From the NCBI GenBank assembly GCA_030606215.1, contig JAUWGW010000001.1, positions 90,905 to 154,904 of the forward strand: DNA of 64,000 bases, read 5' to 3'. Shown one piece after another: positions 8,632-17,589 of this stretch. The position numbers and the translations under genes were made by a program. Origin of the DNA: a bacterium. Its GTDB lineage: Bacteria > NPL-UPA2 > JAUVJM01. Within the stretch, counting starts at the first letter, position 1; every line of letters begins with the position of its first letter. A model generated the notes under the pieces. The model had not been told where the DNA came from. It ran no database searches and saw only the letters and a list, made by a program, of their open reading frames with translations.

Positions 8632-9759
8632 TTAAGAGAAAGATTCTTCAGTTAACAACTCATCAGCTCTTATATTTCTTGCAGCCTTTTTACCAATGAT
8701 GTTTTTGAACTGTTTTGGAGGTAGACCAGTCCCTGGCCTTTTGATAGTTATCATATCCTCCTGGATTACTACTCCTTTCTTAATATCCTTTGCCGCCACC
8801 ACGCTTTTCCTTACAGCCTCTGCAATCCTTAATTCACTTTCCGTGGGCTTGACATTTCTTGAGCCTAAAATTAACTCAACACTATCCAGCGGAAAAGCGG
8901 TTTTGAGCTTCCTGTTAATCTCTCTTAGAACCTCAAAAGGATCCCTTATTTGAGCTTGTTCAACAAACCTTGCCATCTCGATCATTTGCTTGAGTTCATT
9001 TGGTTCCAGAGAAGCTTTATGGTCTAACCCATCCATATTCTTATCTAAGGTGAAGTGTTTTTCAATAATCGCAGCCCCTAAGGAAACGGCGACAGCCGCA
9101 GGCTCTATCCAAGAGGTATGGTCAGAAAATCCTACAGGCAGACCAAATTCATTCTCCAGAGTTTCCATCACTCGCAGATTCACATCCCCCAGTCTACACG
9201 GGTAGTCTGTCGTGCAATGTAAAATGATAATCTTGTTGGTGTTTTCCCTCACTGTATCAATTGCTTCTTTCACCTCTTCAAAGGTTGCCATTCCTGTACT
9301 TATTATCAAGGGCTTGCCTTTCTCGGAAACATACTCCAGTAACGGAACATTGGTCACATCGGGACTGGGAATCTTGAAAGCTACTACCCCTAAACTATCC
9401 AGAACATCAACACTCCATTTATTTGAATGGGATGAAGATAAGAAAATGATATTTTTCTGGTCACAGTACTCCTTTAAAACCTTATGTTCTTTTTCCGTAA
9501 GCTCAACCTTTTTGAGAACATTGAATTGTGAATCGCACTTCCCGATATTTTGGCGTTGATACTCAACGATGGGTAAGTCTTTCGTTACTATGTCTTCTGT
9601 TCTAAATGTTTGAAACTTAACCGCATCTGCACAAGCAGATACAGCTGCATCTATCATCCTCTTTGCTATTTCCATATTCCCGTTGTGGTTGACACCAGCC
9701 TCAGCAATTATGAATACTGGATATCCCTTCCCAATTTTCTTGTCAGCTATCTTAATCAT
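8632..9759 (-). CDS. neuB: N-acetylneuraminate/legionaminate synthase (NeuB family)
   Basis: 375 residues, close to family length. The N-terminal TIM barrel has FIIAEAGVNHNGNME, DAVKFQTF, VAFKIPSPD, LIISTGMATFEE, LHCTTDYPC, GFSDHTS and IIEKHFTLDK. The last roughly 65 residues form the SAF/antifreeze-like domain (SVVAAKDIKKG, GTGLPPKQF, GKKAARNI) that covers the active site in NeuB dimers. It condenses phosphoenolpyruvate with a 2-acetamido hexose to give a nine-carbon keto acid. The ATG overlaps the upstream cytidylyltransferase stop by four bases. The reaction type is certain; which nonulosonate is made is inferred from neighbours. Confidence 0.95.
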   Translation of the reverse strand: MIKIADKKIGKGYPVFIIAEAGVNHNGNMEIAKRMIDAAVSACADAVKFQTFRTEDIVTKDLPIVEYQRQNIGKCDSQFNVLKKVELTEKEHKVLKEYCDQKNIIFLSSSHSNKWSVDVLDSLGVVAFKIPSPDVTNVPLLEYVSEKGKPLIISTGMATFEEVKEAIDTVRENTNKIIILHCTTDYPCRLGDVNLRVMETLENEFGLPVGFSDHTSWIEPAAVAVSLGAAIIEKHFTLDKNMDGLDHKASLEPNELKQMIEMARFVEQAQIRDPFEVLREINRKLKTAFPLDSVELILGSRNVKPTESELRIAEAVRKSVVAAKDIKKGVVIQEDMITIKRPGTGLPPKQFKNIIGKKAARNIRADELLTEESFS

Positions 9760-10490
9760 GACCTATTGCGCGAGTGCTTCCTTTCTTTCATGATTGCCTC
9801 CGCAATCTTAAAGTCAAATTCATCATCTATATCTAATGATCTTTCTTTGGACATGGTATATGCCCTGGTGTCCTTGCCGATAACAAAGTCTTTCAATTGC
9901 ATGAGTACGCTAACTTTTGTAGCATAAATTGCTGCGTTTACTCTATACAGTTTCGGGGATTCTAAGTAACTACATGGTTTCCTGCTTGCCACTCTGGATA
10001 TGAATTCCTCCTCAATGCAGAACTTGATTCTCTTCTCATTATCTATCTTTAACATCCACAAGGATAAATAGTCCAATTCACATACACTGGCAACAGAATC
10101 TGCTCCTGTGTCTCTTAAGATTTTTAGAGCCTTATCAATATCTTCGACTGTTCGGAACGGGGAGGTTGGTTGTAAGAGAATAGCATAGTCAAATCCTTCT
10201 ATATTTCTCAATACATGTTGCATAACTGGCAAAGTAGGAGTTATGTCTTGCACTAATTCTACCGGCCTTATCACGACTTCAGCCCCATATTGTCGAGAGA
10301 CTTCGGCAATTTCGTCATCTTCAGTAGAAACCACCGTCTTTGTTATACGGTTTGATAGCAATGCCTGTTGAATGGTATAGGCAATCAGTGGTTTACCAGC
10401 CAATATTCTTAGGTTCTTCCTCTTAACCCGTTTAGAGTTTCCCCTTGCCGGAATTATGGCTATTATTTGAGCAGCGTTTTCAGTTTCCAT
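9756..10490 (-). CDS. neuA: CMP-N-acylneuraminate cytidylyltransferase (NeuA/LegF-like)
   Basis: 244 residues. IIAIIPARGNSKRVKRKN is the full nucleotide-binding signature, followed by GKPLIAYTI, VVSTEDDEIAE, LLQPTSPFRT and a C-terminal DIDDEFDFKIAEAIM. It activates the nonulosonic acid as its CMP ester. The start at METENAAQ (10490) has GGAAGG four bases upstream. It overlaps the 3' end of the amidotransferase gene by 28 bases, which argues for translational coupling. Compare the divergent second cytidylyltransferase at 1477-2157. Confidence 0.93.
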   Translation of the reverse strand: METENAAQIIAIIPARGNSKRVKRKNLRILAGKPLIAYTIQQALLSNRITKTVVSTEDDEIAEVSRQYGAEVVIRPVELVQDITPTLPVMQHVLRNIEGFDYAILLQPTSPFRTVEDIDKALKILRDTGADSVASVCELDYLSLWMLKIDNEKRIKFCIEEEFISRVASRKPCSYLESPKLYRVNAAIYATKVSVLMQLKDFVIGKDTRAYTMSKERSLDIDDEFDFKIAEAIMKERKHSRNRS

Positions 10491-11569
10491 TTGCCTTCCA
10501 CTTTCTCCCAAATTTCCTTGTTGCGAAATCTTTCAGCAATGTCCCAGAATTCTTCTTCAGTATAGCCAGTGAATTCCAGAAAGTCTTTTAAGGCTTTTGG
10601 GTCTAATTTATGGTCATGTTCCTTGACCAGCTTGATTGCTTCATCCCTGCTAATCCTACCTGTGCGTATCCAGTAACAACATACGTCCGTAACTCTAGCA
10701 TGACCATACTTGTAATATTTCAACCAGGGGTGTACCAGGTAACCAATAGCATCTATCTGGTCATAATCTTCTACGTATCCTTCCCTTTTCCATTCATCTC
10801 CTAAAGATTTAAACCCATACTTTCTGGCAACTTCATAATTACGATAACCATCCCAAGGGAAAAAATAGCTCAAATAGATGGGTTCTATACCAGCTTTTTC
10901 TATCTCTTCCTTCCCAGGATAAATAAAAGTGTTAAGGTCCTTCATTGTTATTTCCTCATCCAACCAAAAGTCCCAATCTATAGGCTTTACCACATCATTA
11001 TCAATTTGGTCTTTAGCGCTATAGGTCTCTTCTTTCTGAAAACCACCATATTCATAACTCACATTTTCACCATATACTACCAAGGGAATCTTCATATTTA
11101 TGGCCATTCTAATGGGGAAAACATATACTGCTCTATCCCAGCACCACATAGGACTTCCGAGCTTTTCAAAAGCCTTTCGCATCATCTTTCTGGCTAATTT
11201 CCTATTTAGGTGAAGAGAGATAGTATCGCAACCAAATGCATCACTAAGATTATTAAAATTGTGAAGCCCGGCCTTAGTCCAGCTGAAATTCGATACATTG
11301 ACCAGAAGAGGATTCATCTCCATCCGCTCTTTTATTACATACGCCTGGAAATGGCTATCCTTCCCTCCACTCACAGTAACAATACAATCATAATAGTTAC
11401 CATTTTTACCTCTAAACTTATCGCAGAGATTCTGAAGTTCGCTGTATCGCGAATCCCAGTCAATCCCCTTCTTCTTCTCAGCTACTTTACAAGCCTGGCA
11501 GATACCTTCGCTATCCAGGACCAGACCCGGCCTGGTATCTGGCATCACACATTTTTTACAATATCTCAT
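10463..11569 (-). CDS. N-acetyl sugar amidotransferase (PseA/WbpG-like)
   Basis: 368 residues. MRYCKKCVMPDTRPGL plus CQAC form the N-terminal Cys4 metal site. CIVTVSGGKDSHFQ is the ATP-binding PP-loop. The length and the segments YGENVSYEYGG and DVCCYWIRTGRISR match the N-acetyl sugar amidotransferase family. Relatives convert an acetamido into an acetamidino group on pseudaminic or related sugars. WbpG works with HisH/HisF-like ammonia suppliers; none is encoded in this window, so it may act alone like PseA or use partners elsewhere. It lies at the head of the neuA-neuB-neuC block, so the nonulosonate is probably acetamidino-modified. Confidence 0.88.
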   Translation of the reverse strand: MRYCKKCVMPDTRPGLVLDSEGICQACKVAEKKKGIDWDSRYSELQNLCDKFRGKNGNYYDCIVTVSGGKDSHFQAYVIKERMEMNPLLVNVSNFSWTKAGLHNFNNLSDAFGCDTISLHLNRKLARKMMRKAFEKLGSPMWCWDRAVYVFPIRMAINMKIPLVVYGENVSYEYGGFQKEETYSAKDQIDNDVVKPIDWDFWLDEEITMKDLNTFIYPGKEEIEKAGIEPIYLSYFFPWDGYRNYEVARKYGFKSLGDEWKREGYVEDYDQIDAIGYLVHPWLKYYKYGHARVTDVCCYWIRTGRISRDEAIKLVKEHDHKLDPKALKDFLEFTGYTEEEFWDIAERFRNKEIWEKVEGKWKLKTLLK

Positions 11570-11578
11570 TGTTTGCGA

Positions 11579-13219
11579 CTACTCACATTCCGCTCTGTCC
11601 AACCAACCATCGGGGCTGCTTATCGTTCCCATATCGGGTGACTCTCCAGCCTTTAGAAAAACAGATTTTAACAGCACCCAGTAAGACATACGGTCAACCG
11701 ATGAGTTGTCTGCATTAAGCCGGTACTCCAATCGCACTAATGACTCCGGACACGGATATCGGTCATTGGTAGTAACTGTGCATATCCATCCCTCTGGACG
11801 CAGCCAAAGATCTACTGACTCCTCATCATAAATGAACACTGGCGATACAATTGTATTGCGAGCAAAATTTACCGGGACGTTCAAATCCTCCGGCGACATT
11901 CTTCTATTCATCACCAGAACTTCTCTTGTGCTCGGGACCATCTTCAGGATGAACAGCGGTGGATCCACTAAGCCAGCAGGTATTATGCGAGCCAGTTTCG
12001 TGGCCAATTCACGCTGCACCAGCGAATCATAAATGTACCATTTGGTAACTCGTAAAGAGGAGAGAGCAAGAATCATCAGCACTACAAAAAATACGCTGAT
12101 TCTGATTCGATGATGCCGGATAGCCATAATAAACGTCGCGCCGATTATTGAAATACCAGGAATCGAAGCATACGCAAAGCGACTGAAAAAGTGGCAAGCC
12201 GAGGGCACTCTGCCAATTAGTGCGTAGGGTAATGCGCCCAGTATCGCAAGTAGTACTCCGAATGCAAGCTGCCAAGTAATCAGACTCCTCTGCTTCAAGT
12301 GCGACGTCTTTCTTCGCCTACCCGCTGGCTCCCAAAACCACACAATTAAAAGTCCCAAAACTCCCAAAATAATGATTCCATGCCAGGAAGCCAATTTAAG
12401 CGCGGAACTCAGTGTGTAGCTGACACCATGCAGGTAGTAGCGACCATGCCTGGCCAAATCCTTTAGTAACGGCAACATCGAGAATCTTAGCTGATTGTAA
12501 CTTGCATAGTACCCGTAGGGTTTTAACCAGGTAAACTTGGCAATGATAAAAGCAACAGCTATAATCCAAAATGGCATGCAACGCCGGGTCACCTTGCGAA
12601 TCCCCTTGCCACTCTGATGCACAAATAGAACTCGTAACGGTTCCAGGAACATAAGGGTTTCAAACGATAAAGAAGTAATAAAAGCTCCCACTGCCAGGAT
12701 ACTTCCTCTCTTTCGGCCAGAAGACATGACCCAGATGGACAACAAATAACAAAACATGAAAATGTCATAACTGGTATGTACTAAACACCCACGCGCATAG
12801 TAGAACGGAGAAAGCAAATATATTGCCGCGGCCCAGACAGAAATATCCTGTGTCAAGCGCGGCCGCCGCAAGATCCGGTAGAGAAGAACACCATTGGCAA
12901 GATGACAGACCACGGCAAAGACCCTTGCCAGTATCCCAGCGTGTTGGCCTCCCACTCCATAGAACAGGGCAAGAGGCAGCCAGTAGCCCGGATGCCGCAT
13001 CTGCAATGTGTACTCAAATAGTTTATTTAAACCCTCAACCCTTGATACCCAAAACCAGGCCCAATCATCCCAATACATGCCCGAAATAAGGAGAAATGGA
13101 ACATAGATTAGACCACAGGTGATAAATAGCACAGAAACAGCCCGCGGTGTCAGAATGTTTAAACCTCGGTTATGTGTTGATAAAAGGTGTAATCTCTGTC
13201 TGTTAATTTTACCGGTCAT
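11579..13219 (-). CDS. polytopic GT-C-like membrane protein, copy B
   Basis: 546 residues with about ten hydrophobic segments. The first predicted extracytoplasmic loop holds YWDDWAWFWV, whose acidic pair resembles the catalytic Asp of GT-C glycosyltransferases using lipid-linked donors. The hydrophilic C-terminal 120 residues (NRRMSPEDLN, YDEESVD, LEYRLNADNSSVDRMSY) would face the periplasm. It is a clear tandem duplicate of 13209-14852. The ATG at 13219 overlaps the end of copy A by 11 bases and gives both proteins the same length. Function is not established; a flippase-independent sugar transferase or O-antigen modification enzyme is a reasonable inference. Confidence 0.7.
   Translation of the reverse strand: MTGKINRQRLHLLSTHNRGLNILTPRAVSVLFITCGLIYVPFLLISGMYWDDWAWFWVSRVEGLNKLFEYTLQMRHPGYWLPLALFYGVGGQHAGILARVFAVVCHLANGVLLYRILRRPRLTQDISVWAAAIYLLSPFYYARGCLVHTSYDIFMFCYLLSIWVMSSGRKRGSILAVGAFITSLSFETLMFLEPLRVLFVHQSGKGIRKVTRRCMPFWIIAVAFIIAKFTWLKPYGYYASYNQLRFSMLPLLKDLARHGRYYLHGVSYTLSSALKLASWHGIIILGVLGLLIVWFWEPAGRRRKTSHLKQRSLITWQLAFGVLLAILGALPYALIGRVPSACHFFSRFAYASIPGISIIGATFIMAIRHHRIRISVFFVVLMILALSSLRVTKWYIYDSLVQRELATKLARIIPAGLVDPPLFILKMVPSTREVLVMNRRMSPEDLNVPVNFARNTIVSPVFIYDEESVDLWLRPEGWICTVTTNDRYPCPESLVRLEYRLNADNSSVDRMSYWVLLKSVFLKAGESPDMGTISSPDGWLDRAECE
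11596..11764. repeat. 169-bp near-identical segment, copy in gene B
   Basis: Matches 13223-13391 with three mismatches and no gaps by direct comparison. Immediately beyond 11764 the two genes diverge sharply. It encodes the shared C-terminus from YPCPESLVRLEYRLN to SSPDGWLD. Confidence 0.85.
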
Positions 13220-14852
13220 TTTTGTCCAACCAGCCATCGGGGCTGCTTATCATTCCCATATCGGGTGACTCTCCAGCCTTTAGAAAAACAGATTTTAACA
13301 GCACCCAGTAAGACATACGGTCAACCGATGAGTTGTCTGCATTAAGCCGGTACTCCAATCGCACCAATGACTCCGGACACGGATATCGGTCGTGCCATGT
13401 AACTGTGCATAAGTAGCCTTCTGGACGTCGCAAACCGTCAACGGACTCTTCGTCATAAATGAACACTGGCGATGCAGTTGTATTGCGAGCCAGATTTACC
13501 GGGGCGTTCAGATCCTCCGGGTCCATTCTTCTGTTTAACACCAAAACTTCTCTTGTGCTTGGAACCATCTTCAAGATGAACAGCGGCGGATGCACAAGAT
13601 TAGCAGGTATTATGCGAACCAGCTTCATGACCAATTCACGCTGTACCAGCGAGTCATAAATATACCATTTTGTAATTCGTAAGGAGGAAAGAGCAAGAAT
13701 CATCATTACTATGAAAAATACACTGATTCTAATTCGATAATGCCGAATGGCCATAATAAGTGCCGCGCCAATTATCGAAATACCCGGGATCGAAATATAT
13801 GCAAAACGACTATAAAAAGCATAAGACGATGGAACTCTACCAATTAGCGCGTAGGGTAACGCACCCAGTATCGCGAGCAGTGTTCCGAATAGAAGCTGCC
13901 AACCGACCAAGTTGTGCCCTTCCCGGCATTGTGCTTCTTTTCGCCTGCTCCTTCGACTGAAAAGCCACGCGATTAAAAGTCCCAAAACTCCCAAAGTAAT
14001 AATTCCAGGCCACGAAGCCAATTTAAGTGCGGAACTCAATGTGTAGCCGACACCACGCAGGTAATAGCGACCATGCCTCGCCAGATTCTGTAACAACGGT
14101 AGCATCGAAAATCTCAACTGATTATAACTTGCGAAGTCACCATAGGGTTTTAACCAGACAACCCTAGCGACAGTGAACGCAGCAAACATAATCCAAAACG
14201 GCACGCAACGTCGGATAGTGTTGCGGACCCCTTTCCAACCCCGATGCACAAATAGGACTCGTAATGGTTCTAAGAACATAAGGGTCTCAAAGAATAATGA
14301 AATAATAAAAGCTCCCACTGCAAGCAGATTCCCTCTCCTTCGACCAGAACGCAGGAGCCAGATCGAGAATAGATAAAAGAACATGAAGATGTCATAAATG
14401 GCATGGCTTATAGTTCCACGCGCATAGTAAAATGGAGAAAGCAAATATATTGCCGCAGCCCAGACAGAAATATCACGTGTCAAGAGCGGCCGCCGCAAGA
14501 TCCGGTAGAGAAGAATACCATTGACGAGATGACAGACTACGGCAAAGACTCTCGCCAGTATCCCAGCGTGCTCACCCCCAACCCCGTAGAACAGCGCAAG
14601 AGGGAACCAGTAGCCCGGATGCCGCATCTGCAACGTGTAATCAAATAGTCTATCCAGACCCTCGACCCTTGACACCCAGAACCAGGCCCAATCGTCCCAA
14701 TAGATGCCCGGAATCAACAGAAACGGGATATAGACTAAACCGCAGGCGATAAATAGTAGAAAGATAGCCCGCGGTGTCATAATAGCTGAATGTCGATTAT
14801 CCAATGCCAGAAATCGTTCGTGTCGAAATAATATCAGATGTGAGAATTTCAT
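13209..14852 (-). CDS. polytopic GT-C-like membrane protein, copy A
   Basis: 547 residues. It shares layout with copy B: N-terminal TM helix, YWDDWAWFWVSRVEGL loop, RHPGYWFPLALFYGVGG, several TM helices and a soluble C-terminal domain with PVFIYDEESVD. The start at MKFSHLILFRH (14852) forms an ATGA overlap with the stop of the ABC ATPase gene; longer frames would run into that gene. Most of the gene differs from copy B at scattered sites, but the last 169 bases are almost identical. Its place directly after Wzt suggests it acts on the polymer or its lipid carrier at the membrane. Confidence 0.7.
   Translation of the reverse strand: MKFSHLILFRHERFLALDNRHSAIMTPRAIFLLFIACGLVYIPFLLIPGIYWDDWAWFWVSRVEGLDRLFDYTLQMRHPGYWFPLALFYGVGGEHAGILARVFAVVCHLVNGILLYRILRRPLLTRDISVWAAAIYLLSPFYYARGTISHAIYDIFMFFYLFSIWLLRSGRRRGNLLAVGAFIISLFFETLMFLEPLRVLFVHRGWKGVRNTIRRCVPFWIMFAAFTVARVVWLKPYGDFASYNQLRFSMLPLLQNLARHGRYYLRGVGYTLSSALKLASWPGIITLGVLGLLIAWLFSRRSRRKEAQCREGHNLVGWQLLFGTLLAILGALPYALIGRVPSSYAFYSRFAYISIPGISIIGAALIMAIRHYRIRISVFFIVMMILALSSLRITKWYIYDSLVQRELVMKLVRIIPANLVHPPLFILKMVPSTREVLVLNRRMDPEDLNAPVNLARNTTASPVFIYDEESVDGLRRPEGYLCTVTWHDRYPCPESLVRLEYRLNADNSSVDRMSYWVLLKSVFLKAGESPDMGMISSPDGWLDKNDR
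13223..13391. repeat. 169-bp near-identical segment, copy in gene A
   Basis: Partner of 11596-11764. The abrupt edge of high identity inside two otherwise diverged paralogues is what recent gene conversion leaves behind. Confidence 0.85.
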
Positions 14853-16135
14853 CCGGCGAACTCCGTTTCCCATTTGAAGTCCGGTCTGATCACACCACTT
14901 CTTCCATCTGCCCAATGGGATCCTACACCCGCTGTCATATCCACGGAAAACCGAATCAGTTCAAAATCTCGGTAAAGTCGCTGTGCCCCCTTAATTCCTG
15001 TAATTACTCCCAGAACGAATGTTCCATCATTCAGTAAATTCTCAGGGATCGTGCACATAGCAACATAAATCCCCTGTTTCCGATTGTACCAGCCATGTTC
15101 TTCAGTTCTATCGCGATCAAAGGATGTACAGACCCATTGTCCCTCAGTTGTCTTCAAAGTCAGACCAACGCGTAGATTGGACACACTCTCGGTGAGCTGA
15201 TATCGAAACTCAATCTGAAACGGATATCTTGCTAGTACCCGTTCCGAAACCTTGCCTTTATGGTCTAAGATCCGTAGTGACAGCGGCACAAGTAAGCCCA
15301 GGTCGTTAAGGCGTTCCTCTTCCCATTGCCAGATGTACTCACCACTTTCCACTGAGTTACCTTTCAAATACGTTTTCACTACCTCTGCACTGGAGCCGCG
15401 CATCTGAAGACATCCCTGCTCCAGCAAAAGCGTCTGTGGACAGAGGGCCTGAATCACAGCCATATTGTGACTCACAAACAACACAGTTCGCCCCTCGCCC
15501 GTTACATCTTTCATTTTCCCCAGGCACTTCTTCTGAAACTCCACATCCCCCACTGCCAGTACCTCATCTACTAACAGTATTTCCGGTTCAAGGTGGGCGG
15601 CAACGGCAAAGGCAAGACGAACATGCATCCCTGCGCTATAGTGTTTCACAGGAGTATCAATAAACTTTTCTATTTCTGCAAATGATACTATCTCATTAAA
15701 CTTTTTATCTATCTCTCTTTTCTTCATTCCAAGAATAGCTCCATTAAGGTAAATATTCTCTCTTCCCGTAAGCTCGGGATGGAAACCGGTGCCTACTTCA
15801 AGGAGACTCCCTACTCTTCCACGAATTTCTGCATGTCCTTTCGTTGGCTCAGTTACTCTTGATAAAATCTTGAGTAGTGTTGTCTTCCCCGCTCCATTTC
15901 TTCCGATAATTCCAACTACCTCTCCTCTTTTGACTTCAAGGGAAACATCCTTCAATGCCCAGATGTATCCTTTTTCTCTTTTTGGAGCTGACTGGTTCTT
16001 GAGCTTCCCAAAGGGCGTGGTGAAAAGTTTAGTTATTTCATCCCTCAATGCTTTGTAAGGAACTTTCTCTCCTATCCTGTATCTTTTGCTTAAATTTTCT
16101 GCGCTGACGGCTACATCATTCATTTTCGCCCTCAT
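14849..16135 (-). CDS. wzt: O-antigen/capsule ABC exporter ATPase with Wzt C-terminal domain
   Basis: 428 residues. The ATPase core has Walker A GIIGRNGAGKTT, the signature HYSAGMHVRLAFA, Walker B EILLVDEVLAVGD and the H-loop VLFVSHN. Residues after about 270 form a separate beta-rich domain of Wzt type that binds the polymer end (PLSLRILDHKGK, FRYQLTESVSNLRVGLTLKT). The start at 16135 is set by GGGAGGGAG five bases upstream; the longer frame is less likely. The cognate permease lies immediately upstream. The presence of the C-terminal domain implies that export is coupled to a chain-terminating modification recognised by Wzt. Confidence 0.93.
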   Translation of the reverse strand: MRAKMNDVAVSAENLSKRYRIGEKVPYKALRDEITKLFTTPFGKLKNQSAPKREKGYIWALKDVSLEVKRGEVVGIIGRNGAGKTTLLKILSRVTEPTKGHAEIRGRVGSLLEVGTGFHPELTGRENIYLNGAILGMKKREIDKKFNEIVSFAEIEKFIDTPVKHYSAGMHVRLAFAVAAHLEPEILLVDEVLAVGDVEFQKKCLGKMKDVTGEGRTVLFVSHNMAVIQALCPQTLLLEQGCLQMRGSSAEVVKTYLKGNSVESGEYIWQWEEERLNDLGLLVPLSLRILDHKGKVSERVLARYPFQIEFRYQLTESVSNLRVGLTLKTTEGQWVCTSFDRDRTEEHGWYNRKQGIYVAMCTIPENLLNDGTFVLGVITGIKGAQRLYRDFELIRFSVDMTAGVGSHWADGRSGVIRPDFKWETEFAG

Positions 16136-16140
16136 TCTAA

Positions 16141-16162
16141 CTCCCTCCCACAAAGGGAGAGG
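16141..16162. repeat. CTCCCT/AGGGAG hairpin in the wzm-wzt gap
   Basis: CTCCCTCCCACAAAGGGAG with arms CTCCCT (16141-16146) and AGGGAG (16154-16159). It fills the gap between wzm and wzt, and its minus-strand GGGAGGGAG doubles as the wzt ribosome site. It resembles the C/G-rich hairpin at 2191-2210. Confidence 0.5.
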
Positions 16163-16171
16163 AAAATTTTT

Positions 16172-17065
16172 TCACACCACATCTGCAAAAGTTTGTTCCA
16201 TCTTTCGGAAATAGAGAATTCCACCGATAAGAATCAGAACTATTATCGAAATTGAAACAGCAAGAGATGGTCCCCAGATTGCTCCCTTGCCGAGCAATGC
16301 TTTCCTAAATCCTTCTATTACTCCTACCATTGGATTAAGCCCGTAAAGAGCTCTCCATCGCTCTGGAACTATAGTGATTGGGTACGCAATTGGAGTTGCG
16401 AAAAGCCAGAGCTGTATTAGAAATCCCACGGCATAACGGACATCCCTGTACTGAACATTCAATGCTGAGAGCCATAACCCTACCCCAAATGCAGTTATGA
16501 TTGACAGAAGCACAAACAGAGGTATTGTCCATATCGCCCCTGTGGGGTAAATATTATAGAAAAACATCATCCCGATAAGGACAGTAAAAGCAATGACAAA
16601 ATCTACCAATCCTCCAAGAACTGAGGATAAAGGTAAGATCAGGCGAGGAAAATATACTTTGGTAATTGTCTGTTGATGTTCCACAAGACTGTTTGTCGCA
16701 TGGGTGAGGCTATTTGCAAAATATGTCCAGGGAACAAGTGCACTATAGGCGAAAATCGGATAGGGCAACCCCTCCGAGGGAATTCTCGCAAATTTACCAA
16801 AGAATAGACTGAAGATCATCATCGTAAAAAAAGGTTGGATAATTGCCCATGCACCACCAATTGCAGTTTGCTTATACCGCACCTTTATGTCACGCCATGT
16901 GAGGAAGTAGACAAGTTCTCGGTATTCCCACAGTTCTTTGAAATTGAGAAATCGCCAACCATGAGTAGCCCGTATGCAGATTGTTGGAATTCCTCTCATG
17001 GATTCTGTAGGCAAGCTACAATTCCCTCCACGAACTCGCTTTTTTTTAGAATCAAGTAAACTCAC
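16172..17065 (-). CDS. wzm: ABC-2 type polysaccharide export permease
   Basis: About 297 residues. The conserved amphipathic start LNFKELWEYRELVYFLTWRD is followed by IKVRYKQT and six hydrophobic segments, including the IIQPFFTMMIFSLFFG helix and the terminal LILIGGILYFRKME helix. It pairs with the Wzt ATPase to move lipid-linked glycan across the inner membrane. The start is uncertain. A GTG at 17065 has GGAAAG four bases upstream, a TTG lies at 17077, and an ATG at 16999 matches the conserved region but has no ribosome site. It overlaps the preceding small membrane protein gene slightly. Confidence 0.9.
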   Translation of the reverse strand: MSLLDSKKKRVRGGNCSLPTESMRGIPTICIRATHGWRFLNFKELWEYRELVYFLTWRDIKVRYKQTAIGGAWAIIQPFFTMMIFSLFFGKFARIPSEGLPYPIFAYSALVPWTYFANSLTHATNSLVEHQQTITKVYFPRLILPLSSVLGGLVDFVIAFTVLIGMMFFYNIYPTGAIWTIPLFVLLSIITAFGVGLWLSALNVQYRDVRYAVGFLIQLWLFATPIAYPITIVPERWRALYGLNPMVGVIEGFRKALLGKGAIWGPSLAVSISIIVLILIGGILYFRKMEQTFADVV

Positions 17066-17576
17066 TTTTCTTTCCAAAAACTATCAGCTTCATTGTTACT
17101 ATAATTTTTGCTATCAACAACATCATGGGATTGCCAACATAATATCTGTCATTTTTGCATATTATCTGACCGTTATTAATTAACCTATTCATTCTTTTCT
17201 CAATAATCTCTTTAGCACTGTACCGTTCCAGAATTTCTGACATAGCGAGCCCTTCCTTAGAATCATATAATTCTCTTAATATTCTAATCCTCCGCGCTGT
17301 TTCCCCAAGATTTATAAAATGAAAATATCCGTATCCTAAAGCTGAATATGTAACAATATTAACAAAAGTAGAAGGCGCATTTCCTGGCAAAGATAAAGAA
17401 AGTTGCTTAAAACAATACAATTCAACAATTAACAAACTGAACATTCCAGCCGTGAAACCAACAAAAATAGACTTTAATACACTAAATCCAGTAATATAGC
17501 GACAACAGCAAACCTGACATACTACATTTACTCCAAAGCCGATGATAGGCGAAAATGCATGTAGACAATTCATCAT
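17052..17576 (-). CDS. small membrane protein with winged-helix-like tail, copy 2
   Basis: 174 residues, no recognised family. The N-terminal half has three hydrophobic stretches (IIGFGVNVVCQVCC, VLKSIFVGFTAGMFSLLIV, FVNIVTYSALGYGYFHF). The soluble half reads like a small winged-helix unit: a helix with SEILERYSAKEIIEKRMNRL, then a beta-type wing NNGQIICKNDRYYVG, then a final amphipathic helix LIAKIIVTMKLIVFG. Size and layout match the neighbour 17590-18114, including a shared TYSAL motif, so they are paralogues. Position before wzm suggests a regulatory or assembly role in export; this is inference. Confidence 0.6.
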   Translation of the reverse strand: MMNCLHAFSPIIGFGVNVVCQVCCCRYITGFSVLKSIFVGFTAGMFSLLIVELYCFKQLSLSLPGNAPSTFVNIVTYSALGYGYFHFINLGETARRIRILRELYDSKEGLAMSEILERYSAKEIIEKRMNRLINNGQIICKNDRYYVGNPMMLLIAKIIVTMKLIVFGKKSEFT

Positions 17577-17589
17577 ATCAACAATTTTG

